Below are positions 1 to 5,310 of a stretch of DNA of 6,362 nt, piece after piece. The stretch is from contig VAYC01000170.1 in NCBI GenBank assembly GCA_005885025.1, forward strand, positions 1-6,362. Direction: 5' to 3'. The stretch comes from Actinomycetota bacterium. GTDB lineage: Bacteria; Actinomycetota; UBA4738. How positions within the stretch are numbered: the first letter of the stretch is position 1; each line of letters begins with the position of its first letter. The notes below the pieces were generated by a model that did no database searches, was not told where the DNA came from, and saw nothing but the letters and a program-made list of their open reading frames with translations. Position numbers and translations under genes: made by a program.

Positions 1-443
1 TGTCGGGCCGAGACGATCGTGCGGCAGTGTTCGAGAGCGTCCGGCTCGGAGCGGACGGGTATCTCGAGAAGACGGGCTCGGTGGACGAGATCGCCGCCGC
101 TGTGGAAGCGGTCGGCCAGGGGACCAAGGTCTTCAGCGTCGACCATCGGCGCTCCGTTCATGTGGAGCTCGGCGACCTGATCAGGAGATCCCGGGAGGCG
201 GCGAGCCTGGCTGCCCGGCTCACCCGCCGCGAGCGGGAGATCCTCGACCTCCTGGCCTGGGGACTCAGCACGCGGCTGATGGCGAGCCGGCTCGGCGTCT
301 CGGAGCGCACCGCCGAGGCGCACACCCGCAGTCTGTACCGGAAGCTCGGCGTGCGGAGCGGCGTCCAGGCGGTCCATCGGGCAGCCGAGATGAAACTGGT
401 GAAACTCGTTGGGTCGGGGCAGGTGGGTCGGCTGAACCGGTGA
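1..443 (+). CDS. LuxR/NarL-family response regulator, C-terminal part (5' truncated by window edge)
   Basis: The frame is open from the left edge (first full codon at 3) to the TGA at 441-443, so the gene starts outside the window. The GTG at 27 is internal to the receiver fold and not a credible start. The visible part begins with SGRDD and continues through LGADGYLEKTGS, the end of a receiver (REC) domain with the conserved beta-5 lysine (codon at about 93-95). A linker follows. From about 219 to 390 there is a LuxR/GerE helix-turn-helix: LTRREREILDLLAWGLS, then MASRLGVSERTAEAHTRSLYRKLG. It is a DNA-binding transcription regulator, presumably phosphorylated by a sensor kinase; whether its phospho-acceptor aspartate is present cannot be seen. 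It is followed on the same strand by a second regulator of the same architecture (both end the recognition region in YRKLG), which suggests tandem paralogues. Targets and partner kinase are unknown. Confidence 0.93.
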   Translation, partial: SGRDDRAAVFESVRLGADGYLEKTGSVDEIAAAVEAVGQGTKVFSVDHRRSVHVELGDLIRRSREAASLAARLTRREREILDLLAWGLSTRLMASRLGVSERTAEAHTRSLYRKLGVRSGVQAVHRAAEMKLVKLVGSGQVGRLNR

Positions 444-456
444 ACCGGAACCCCGT

Positions 457-474
457 GGCCTTGAGCACTAGGCC
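457..474 (+). terminator. Weak stem-loop after the first regulator gene
   Basis: GGCCT (457-461) and AGGCC (470-474) are perfectly complementary around an 8-nt loop, 13 bp after the stop codon of the first regulator. There is no T-tract, and the stem is only five pairs, so this is at best a weak or Rho-assisted terminator. Chance occurrence in GC-rich DNA is quite possible. Confidence 0.25.
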
Positions 475-476
475 GA

Positions 477-509
477 ATTAGGTATGGCTTCCTACCTAAT
501 CCTAGGGTA
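477..509. promoter_or_regulatory. Candidate operator: three TACC-type half-sites upstream of the second regulator
   Basis: ATTAGGTA (477-484) and TACCTAAT (493-500) form a perfect 8-bp inverted repeat with an 8-bp spacer. A second dyad, TACCTAATCCTAGGGTA (493-509), follows directly, so TACC(T/C)(A/T)A-like half-sites occur three times in alternating orientation. The stretch is clearly more AT-rich than its surroundings and ends 16 bp before the GTG start at 526. The half-sites resemble the TACYYMT heptamers known for NarL-family regulators, though not exactly. TAGGGT at 503-508 fits a TANNNT minus-10 box, so bound protein could block a promoter here. Autoregulation by one of the two flanking LuxR-type regulators is an inference. 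Confidence 0.5.
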
Positions 510-525
510 GGGTCTGCGCCCTGCT

Positions 526-1242
526 GTGAGCACAAGAGAGTCTCTTCGCGAGGCCCCCACCGGCGAGGAGCCAGGCCGGCTACTGAAGATCGCCATTGCC
601 GACTACCCGGCCATCATGCGGGCCGGGATCGCCTCCCTCCTATCCGCGCAGCCGGATATGGAGATCCTGGCCGCCGGTGCGACGGCCGACGAGTGCCTGG
701 AGTCGTTGCGAGCATTGCGACGACGGACGGGCGTCCTTCTGCTGGTCGGTCTGGGCATCCCCGGAGAACGTGGGTCTCTCTGGCTGATCCGAGCTGTGCG
801 GGACCAGTTCCCCTCGGTTCCGATCCTGGCCTGTGGGGCGAACTCGGACGATCTCACGGTCTCCCAAGCGCTGTTCACGGGGGCTGACGGGTTCGTGAGC
901 AAGGACGTCGAGCCGGCCGTCTTCGTCGATTCCGTTCGAAGGGCCGCCGGGGGCGAGGTCGTCCTGGCCGGAGTCCCCGACTCCTGGGTCGGCCGGATCG
1001 CCGACAACGTGGAGCGGACCGTCTCGACGGAGCCCGTCCTGACTCAGCGCGAGGTCGAGGTACTGGCGGTCGCGGCCGAGGGACTCACGGCCCGGCAGAT
1101 CGGCCACCGGCTGGGGGTGCGGGAGCGTACGGTGACGACCCATCTGGGGCGGATCTACCGGAAGCTCGGCGCGTCCGGCAGGATCGCCGCCTTGGCCACC
1201 GCCAGCGAGTTCGGCGTGCTGGCCCTCGCCCGGCACCGATAG
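526..1242 (+). CDS. Atypical LuxR-family response regulator with an aspartate-less (pseudo)receiver domain
   Basis: This is a complete 238-residue protein with the length and layout of a NarL/FixJ-type regulator: a receiver domain at about residues 19-142, a linker, and a LuxR/GerE helix-turn-helix at about 172-230 (LTQREVEVLAVAAEGLTARQ, then RLGVRERTVTTHLGRIYRKLG). The receiver is degenerate. The N-terminal acidic pair reads AD-Y (D26, Y27) instead of DD. The strand that should carry the phospho-acceptor reads LLLVGLGIPG, placing Gly75 where the family has Asp (LLDLRMPG). The beta-4 Thr/Ser position is occupied by Gly104. Only the beta-5 lysine (K126, GADGFVSKD) is kept. It is therefore unlikely to be switched by ordinary phosphorylation and may respond to a ligand, a partner protein or its own concentration. 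The GTG start is the only good one upstream of the REC domain: an in-frame ATG at 484 runs into a stop at 508-510. The Shine-Dalgarno is weak. The gene converges on the membrane-protein operon. Confidence 0.9.
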   Translation: MSTRESLREAPTGEEPGRLLKIAIADYPAIMRAGIASLLSAQPDMEILAAGATADECLESLRALRRRTGVLLLVGLGIPGERGSLWLIRAVRDQFPSVPILACGANSDDLTVSQALFTGADGFVSKDVEPAVFVDSVRRAAGGEVVLAGVPDSWVGRIADNVERTVSTEPVLTQREVEVLAVAAEGLTARQIGHRLGVRERTVTTHLGRIYRKLGASGRIAALATASEFGVLALARHR

Positions 1243-1294
1243 CGGCCGTAGACCTTCCACACGGGATTCGGTCCCTGGGCGTCTTCGGGCGGGC
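1243..1294. other. Short convergent intergenic gap
   Basis: The 52 bp lie between the stop codons of the plus-strand regulator and the minus-strand membrane-protein operon. I see no convincing bidirectional terminator; it is GC-rich with no long perfect stem and no T-tract. Confidence 0.6.
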
Positions 1295-2860
1295 CTATGA
1301 GGGGAGTGGTGCAACTCTTGGGACATACAGGAAATAGCCGTGGGTCCGAATGGCCAGCCGGTAGTTCGCCTCGAGCGCCTGGAAGACCCGAGGTCCGAAG
1401 TGCCACGTCGCGTACCAGTACTCCGACGCCGCGTCCAGCTCCTTCAACAGAACGACCTTGTCGAACTCTCCTCTGTTGATTCGCTCGATCAGATCGTCGA
1501 CCCAGGAGGGATGGATCCTGTCGAATTGACGCACCATGAAGGGATCCAGTACCAGCGGACGAAGATTCATCTCCACCGGAACGGAAGGATCTTCCGATAG
1601 GATGACGTCGTCCGACCTGAGATAGCCCGACAATGGATGCGCAGCGAAGCGGTCCCCTCGAGGATGCCCGAGCGCAGAGGCCACCGCGTCGCGGACGGGG
1701 CCAGCCAACGTCACCGCGTAGGACGCGGCCAGACTGGCCGCGAGGACGAGCGGGAGGGCGGATCGCACGAGCCCGAAGCGCAGGCGAGCCATTACGCGCC
1801 AGAACCGCCCAACCACGACCACAGCCAGCACGATGAGGTCTATCAAGTGGTTGTATTCAGCGCCGATGTCCGTCAACACCACCAGGAGGACCGCCACCGC
1901 CCAGGCCAGGCTTACTTCATAGATCGTCAGGCGGTTTCCAACCCATGCGGCGAACCAGGCCACAACGGCCACGACGATGAGGATGAACAGGGCGTTCATT
2001 CGCTGCACGAGGAGCGCGGGGAGGGTGGCGGGCCTCGAGAGAGCACCTAGCCCCGATACCCCAGAGACGGAAAGGCTCGCCACGTTCGACCATAGACGAC
2101 CACCACTGATCCAAAGGAACAGACCCAACGTGCCGGCGAAGAAGGCCAAGAAGCTAGCGGCGAACGGGACGAGTTGCCGGCGAGCCTTCATCAGCAGCCA
2201 CGTTCCGATGGCAAGCGGAGCCCACACGGCGCTGAACTTGACAAATATCGCCAGGGCGCAAAGACCTGCTGCGGCGACCAGACGCCTCGTGCGGAATGAG
2301 TCCGCCACCAGTGCGATGGCTCCGAGCTGAAGGGCGACCGGAAGCGCGTCCCCCGAGATCCCGGTTGCTGCGAGCAGGCCTGGTTCGGTGGCGACGATGC
2401 TCGAGGTCAGAGCTAGCGCAACAGGGAGGGGGGAGCCCAGCCGCCTCAGCACGAGGAGTGTCAGGCCCAGCAGCAGGGCGATCGAGGCATAGGAGAGGAC
2501 CTTGCCAGACTCGATGTACTCGTGCGTCACTCGAGCGATCGCGGCGTGAAGGACGATCGGGACTGGCATGAAGCGAGTGCCGCCGTAGTTCCGACCGTCG
2601 TACAGCGGTCGGTACAAGGTTCCGTGGTTGACGTCTTGCGCGAGGGCCATCCGGGCCCCCGCGACGTGGTTGAGGGCGAACCGATCGTCGATACGCACGA
2701 TGGCCAGCAGGATCCACGAACCCACGATCAGCGTTGCCAGGACGCCCAGAACGATGGCCCGCCAACCGCCTTGCTGCGCCTCCAATCGACCCAGTTCGTC
2801 TTCCCTCCCGATGGGGGCCGCTCCAGCGGGAACGGTCCCGATTCGACCTCTGGAGTTCAT
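1295..2860 (-). CDS. Polytopic membrane protein, GT-C glycosyltransferase-like (second gene of operon)
   Basis: The protein has 521 residues. The frame is open far upstream, but the start is placed at the ATG complementary to 2858-2860 because it overlaps the stop of the preceding gene as ATGA, and upstream sequence reads as an arginine/proline-rich shadow. After a cytoplasmic N-terminus comes a membrane helix at about 35-56, followed at once by the acidic motif RIDDRF (D58, D59). This is where GT-C enzymes carry their catalytic or metal-binding acid. Next is a large first outer loop with GTLYRPLYDGRNYGGTRFMP (about 80-99), then roughly ten further hydrophobic segments up to residue 387, including TDIGAEYNHLIDL (about 330-342). 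The C-terminal soluble part (about 390-521) contains VILSEDP, LVLDPFM and a tyrosine-rich tail. This organisation is familiar from uncharacterised actinobacterial membrane proteins annotated as family-39-like glycosyltransferases. The likely role is polyprenyl-phosphate-sugar-dependent transfer at the outer membrane face. Donor and acceptor are unknown, and a non-catalytic relative cannot be excluded. Confidence 0.85.
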   Translation of the reverse strand: MNSRGRIGTVPAGAAPIGREDELGRLEAQQGGWRAIVLGVLATLIVGSWILLAIVRIDDRFALNHVAGARMALAQDVNHGTLYRPLYDGRNYGGTRFMPVPIVLHAAIARVTHEYIESGKVLSYASIALLLGLTLLVLRRLGSPLPVALALTSSIVATEPGLLAATGISGDALPVALQLGAIALVADSFRTRRLVAAAGLCALAIFVKFSAVWAPLAIGTWLLMKARRQLVPFAASFLAFFAGTLGLFLWISGGRLWSNVASLSVSGVSGLGALSRPATLPALLVQRMNALFILIVVAVVAWFAAWVGNRLTIYEVSLAWAVAVLLVVLTDIGAEYNHLIDLIVLAVVVVGRFWRVMARLRFGLVRSALPLVLAASLAASYAVTLAGPVRDAVASALGHPRGDRFAAHPLSGYLRSDDVILSEDPSVPVEMNLRPLVLDPFMVRQFDRIHPSWVDDLIERINRGEFDKVVLLKELDAASEYWYATWHFGPRVFQALEANYRLAIRTHGYFLYVPRVAPLPS

Positions 2861-4317
2861 GCCTTCACGAAGATGACACCATCGTCGTCCTGGTAGGCCA
2901 AACGCCACTTGGGATCCCGCCGCATCAGGCGAACGAGGCTCCCCTGTTGGTCCGTGTTGACCGCGACCGCCTGGACGTTCCATCGGTCGAGGATCGCGGC
3001 CCACCCCTGCCGGCCGTTCGAGACCGAGAGGTAGTCGTTCCATACGCGTCCCGGGAACAGTTCGATCCGGGAGTCGACGAACACCGGGTTGTCTGGCAGG
3101 GACAGCTCGAACCAGGACCCCCATCGCTGAAGGTTGAAGATCCGATCGCCAGGTTGGAGCAGCCGGCCCAACTGGGTGGTCAGTGCCACCGGCGCGTCGG
3201 CCACCCGGGTCCCCGGGCGGCGGAAGGATCCGCCCTCCAACGAGAACATGAAGAAGATCCCCACGATCAGAACGAGACAAGCGGCGATCGCCGTGTTGAC
3301 CAGCGAGGGAGGAAGCTCTTTGGCCGGCGCCGAGTCGCGGTCCCTGAACAGGCCGGCCAGGGCGGGAGCCGCGGCCAGGCCCCACCACATGGTGTTCCTG
3401 GTAGCGGTGAGGGCCATCGCGAAGAACAGCCCCAGCCAGATCAGCGTGGGCCAAGGCGCGGGGCGCCCGCGACGTGCAAGGACATACACCGCAGCGGCCA
3501 CCGAGACGAAGAAGATGGCGTCATCGGGATGCCGGATGGTTGGGGGTTGCCATTCAGAGACCAACTTCGAGATGAACGGGTTCCGGGCGATCCCGTACGC
3601 GTAACTCCACACCCGAACACCGAATGGGTTCAGGAGCGTGGCCAGCACGCTGATCCCGGCCATCCCGACGGTCCGGCGGGCGCCCGGAGCGTGCCCGTAC
3701 AGGTCCTCGATCGCCGCGAGGGCGAGGAGCACCGGTCCCATGAAGAAGCTTCCGTGCACGTTCGCCCAGAAGGCGACTACCACCGGCATCCACAGCAGCC
3801 GCCGCGGGTGTCGGCGGCGCCCCACGACCAGCCACAAGCTGATGGCGAACAGGACCGCGGCCAGCAGTTGGGGACGCAAGGTGAGGCTGGTCCACGCAAC
3901 CGCGAAGCCCCCCAGCGTCAGTCCGGCGGCGGCCCGGGGAGGAGCCCCCGCCGACCGGCAGGCCAGGTACACGAACAGCATGGTGAGACCCCCCAGGAGG
4001 ACCTGGGCGACGGATAGGCCGGGCCAGCCGACGGCGCGGTAGAGGAGGCCGAGGAGCAACTGGGCGCCCCACTGCTGATCGAGCCACGGCGCGCCGGTTA
4101 CCGTGAAGGTGTACATATCCCGGTGAACCAGCGCATGGGTCCGGAGCATGATGTTGCCCGTCCGGATGTGGTACGCCAGGTCGATCGTCCCCAGTGCGCC
4201 GTGCAACGCGACCATTGGCAACACCACCGCCATGAACGCCCACAGTTGAGGCAGTGAGATCGCCAATCGGCTCGGTATCGACCGGCTCTCGGCGGCGGTC
4301 TCGACGGTCGATCTCAC
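2857..4317 (-). CDS. Polytopic membrane protein, GT-C glycosyltransferase-like (first gene of operon)
   Basis: The protein has 486 residues and a GTG start (complement of 4315-4317). A hydrophobic helix at about 24-44 is followed by TIDLAYHIRTGNIML (D46) and then RDMYTFTVTGAPWLDQQWGAQLL (about 66-88). This matches the first extracytoplasmic loop of a widespread uncharacterised family with the pattern D..(Y/W)H.RTG...RD..(T/S)FT..G.PW....W. Further helices carry LRPQ (147-150), FWANVHGSFFMGP (183-195) and LLNPFGVRVWSY (228-239), all family-like. In total about nine to ten segments run to residue 360. The tail, with PGDRIFNLQRWGSWFELSLP and VFVDSRIELFPG (about 389-423), looks like the soluble domain typical of these proteins. 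I infer a GT-C-type sugar transferase or a derivative; the substrate is unknown. Its stop overlaps the next start by 4 bp, so the two are translationally coupled. The Shine-Dalgarno is poor, and the start could lie slightly downstream. It diverges from the pilin gene. Confidence 0.85.
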   Translation of the reverse strand: MRSTVETAAESRSIPSRLAISLPQLWAFMAVVLPMVALHGALGTIDLAYHIRTGNIMLRTHALVHRDMYTFTVTGAPWLDQQWGAQLLLGLLYRAVGWPGLSVAQVLLGGLTMLFVYLACRSAGAPPRAAAGLTLGGFAVAWTSLTLRPQLLAAVLFAISLWLVVGRRRHPRRLLWMPVVVAFWANVHGSFFMGPVLLALAAIEDLYGHAPGARRTVGMAGISVLATLLNPFGVRVWSYAYGIARNPFISKLVSEWQPPTIRHPDDAIFFVSVAAAVYVLARRGRPAPWPTLIWLGLFFAMALTATRNTMWWGLAAAPALAGLFRDRDSAPAKELPPSLVNTAIAACLVLIVGIFFMFSLEGGSFRRPGTRVADAPVALTTQLGRLLQPGDRIFNLQRWGSWFELSLPDNPVFVDSRIELFPGRVWNDYLSVSNGRQGWAAILDRWNVQAVAVNTDQQGSLVRLMRRDPKWRLAYQDDDGVIFVKA

Positions 4318-4371
4318 CCGGACATCGTACGGCGCTCCATACCGCCGGCAGAGAAGGGAGGGGCAAGCCGA

Positions 4372-4406
4372 ATCGCCCGCCCTGACCTGGGAAGACGCCG
4401 GGCGAT
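4372..4406. repeat. 8-bp perfect inverted repeat in the divergent region
   Basis: ATCGCCCG (4372-4379) and CGGGCGAT (4399-4406) are exact reverse complements separated by 19 bp. The right arm touches the TACGTA element that begins at 4406. Arms about 27 bp apart could hold a dimeric regulator or form a long-loop stem. There is no T-tract on either strand, so a terminator is unlikely. Confidence 0.35.
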
Positions 4407-4421
4407 ACGTAAAACTACGTA
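4406..4421. promoter_or_regulatory. Candidate operator TACGTA-AAAC-TACGTA
   Basis: Two identical, self-palindromic TACGTA hexamers lie at 4406-4411 and 4416-4421, exactly 10 bp apart, so they face the same side of the helix. They form an AT-rich island in GC-rich DNA, about 130 bp upstream of the pilin start and about 90 bp from the start of the minus-strand operon. Spacing and symmetry suit a dimeric helix-turn-helix protein. The flanking LuxR-type regulators are candidates, since the region upstream of the second one holds related TAC-type half-sites. Which promoter is controlled is unknown. Confidence 0.45.
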
Positions 4422-4503
4422 CGGAATCTCCGGGGAACTCGGCATGGTTTGCACCCCCCCTGGGCCTTACCTTCTCAACCGTTCGAATCCATTCATCCGG
4501 TAG

Positions 4504-4542
4504 TTGAGGGGATCGGCTTCCCCTTTCGGCTCAATCGAAAGG
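4504..4542 (+). promoter_or_regulatory. Foldable pilin leader with two alternative stems, one covering the RBS
   Basis: CCTTTCG (4522-4528) pairs perfectly with CGAAAGG (4536-4542) around a 7-nt loop, and its 3' arm includes the first bases of the pilin Shine-Dalgarno sequence. An alternative stem pairs TTGAG (4504-4508) with CTCAA (4530-4534), with an inner GGG (4509-4511) against CCC (4521-4523). The two stems use overlapping bases and exclude each other. This could tune pilin translation. It does not match a riboswitch class I recognise. Confidence 0.35.
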
Positions 4543-4548
4543 AGGTGA
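4537..4548 (+). promoter_or_regulatory. Very strong ribosome-binding site of the pilin gene
   Basis: GAAAGGAGGTGA is an uninterrupted 12-base match to the complement of the usual 16S rRNA 3' end. Eight bases separate GGAGG from the GTG at 4554. This decides the pilin start and fits a highly expressed major subunit. Confidence 0.85.
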
Positions 4549-4553
4549 GGGGG

Positions 4554-4760
4554 GTGCTTCTGGGACTTTACACCAGGGTGCAGACGACATGGGCGTCGTT
4601 CCGCAGTCGCTTTGAGGACGAGAGCGGGGCGGTTGCCACCGAATACGTCTTCCTGCTGGTTCTGATCGCGCTGGCCATTACGGGCGGCATGATCTTCCTG
4701 GCTTCCGCCATCAACGCGAAGTTCAGCGATGCCGGTAGCGGGGTCACCAACCCGCCGTAA
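4554..4760 (+). CDS. Flp-family type IVb (Tad) prepilin
   Basis: The protein has 68 residues from the GTG selected by the 12-base ribosome-binding match. An open frame reaches back to a TTG at 4449, but that would give an untypical 103-residue protein and would run through the ribosome-binding site. The class III leader ends in FEDESG with predicted prepilin-peptidase cleavage between G25 and A26. The mature protein begins AVATEYVFLLVLIAL, with the Flp-type Glu at +5 and Tyr at +6 (E30, Y31), followed by one hydrophobic helix to about residue 52 and a short tail ending GSGVTNPP. It is the probable major subunit of a Tad/Flp surface pilus used by relatives for adhesion and surface colonisation. 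It is the first gene of the plus-strand set. A stem-loop after the stop probably makes it the most abundant product. The processing peptidase, ATPase and platform proteins are not in the window. Confidence 0.92.
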   Translation: MLLGLYTRVQTTWASFRSRFEDESGAVATEYVFLLVLIALAITGGMIFLASAINAKFSDAGSGVTNPP

Positions 4761-4777
4761 CCCGGCTGGAGTTCAAG

Positions 4778-4798
4778 GAGCGGCCTCGTCGGCCGCTC
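4778..4798 (+). terminator. Stem-loop between pilin and TadE-like gene
   Basis: GAGCGGCC (4778-4785) and GGCCGCTC (4791-4798) form a perfect 8-bp GC-rich stem with a 5-nt loop; AGGAG and CTCCT just outside nearly extend it. It begins 17 bp after the pilin stop. There is no T-tract, so read-through is likely. It would serve as a partial terminator or as a 3' stabiliser giving more pilin mRNA than tadE/tadG mRNA. Confidence 0.6.
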
Positions 4799-4893
4799 AC
4801 TCCTCGACGCCCGCCGGGGAGTGAGGGGCCGACGAACCGGACCAGGCTTCTCACGGCCCGAATGCAGGTGGGATCCCTCGAGGGAAGGCTCAG

Positions 4894-5310
4894 TTGAGGA
4901 CCAAGGTGGATTGGCCGAAGGAGGAAGGAGCTGCTGCGGTGGAGTTCGCGATCGTCTCCGTGCTGCTCCTGATCATCGTGTTCGGCACGATCGAATTCGG
5001 CATCGCGTTCAGCAAGGTGAACGTGTACACGGGCGCTGCCCGCGAGGGCGCCCGATACGCGGCCGTGCGATGCTCACCGAACCTCTCGTGTACCAACGCG
5101 TTGATCGCGCAGCGAGTAGCGGACTCGGCCGTCGGATATCCGATTGGCCCAGGGTCGCCAACCGCGAACCTTCAATGCTCCGACTCGAACGTCGGCGCTG
5201 AAGTCACCGTCAGTTGGAACCAGAGCATCAGGGTCAACATCCCGTTCGTTCCCGGCCTGAATCCGGCCACGTACACGCGAAATGTAAGGGCGGTGTTCCG
5301 ATGCGAATGA
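4894..5310 (+). CDS. TadE-like pseudopilin / pilus assembly protein
   Basis: The protein has 138 residues from a TTG start preceded by the purine-rich AGGGAAGG at 4881-4888. The N-terminus is short and charged (MRTKVDWPKEEG), followed by AAAVEFAIVSVLLLIIVFGTIEFGI, a TadE-type hydrophobic helix (about 12-38) with the conserved VEFA and EFG positions. AAREGARYAAV (about 48-58) is a hallmark of TadE proteins. The remainder is a small extracytoplasmic domain with four cysteines (C60, C66, C95, C137) that could form two disulfides. TadE family members are processed minor pilins required for Tad pilus assembly. Glu17 sits five residues after Gly12, as a prepilin-peptidase substrate would have it. 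The stop overlaps the start of the next gene by 10 bp, so the two are translationally coupled. TTG is an infrequent initiation codon and may limit its output relative to the pilin. Confidence 0.88.
   Translation: MRTKVDWPKEEGAAAVEFAIVSVLLLIIVFGTIEFGIAFSKVNVYTGAAREGARYAAVRCSPNLSCTNALIAQRVADSAVGYPIGPGSPTANLQCSDSNVGAEVTVSWNQSIRVNIPFVPGLNPATYTRNVRAVFRCE

Larger units (their letters stand above)
4318..4553. other. Divergent intergenic region between the GT-C-like operon and the pilin gene
   Basis: These 236 bp must hold the promoters of the minus-strand membrane-protein operon and of the plus-strand pilin operon. They contain an 8-bp inverted repeat (4372-4406), the TACGTA pair (4406-4421), a pilin leader that can fold (4504-4542) and a strong ribosome-binding site (4537-4548). 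I could not assign a sigma-70-type minus-35/minus-10 pair with confidence on either strand. An in-frame TTG extension of the pilin to 4449 is open, but the strong ribosome-binding site argues against using it. Confidence 0.75.

Noticed and set aside
2861..3454. N-terminal extension of the second membrane protein to 3454
   Set aside because: The extension is Arg/Gly/Pro-rich, overlaps about 600 bp of the first gene in another frame, and ignores the ATGA junction at 2857-2860.
2734..4017. Long plus-strand ORF (427 codons) opposite the membrane-protein operon
   Set aside because: Its translation is rich in Arg, Pro, Gly, Glu and Gln with no fold-like pattern. It lies antisense to two proteins with clear membrane-helix periodicity and family motifs. 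It is a GC-rich shadow frame.
3554..4366. Minus-strand 270-codon ORF overlapping the first membrane-protein gene
   Set aside because: It is a shifted frame of the real gene with a Pro/Arg/Gly-rich translation and no hydrophobic helices.
4504..4548. Known riboswitch (for example cyclic-di-GMP) in the pilin leader
   Set aside because: The conserved core sequences of the classes I know are not present. Only simple complementary arms are seen.
4449..4553. N-terminal extension of the Flp pilin from a TTG at 4449
   Set aside because: It would read through the 12-base ribosome-binding match and give an untypically long leader. The GTG at 4554 gives a standard-length prepilin.
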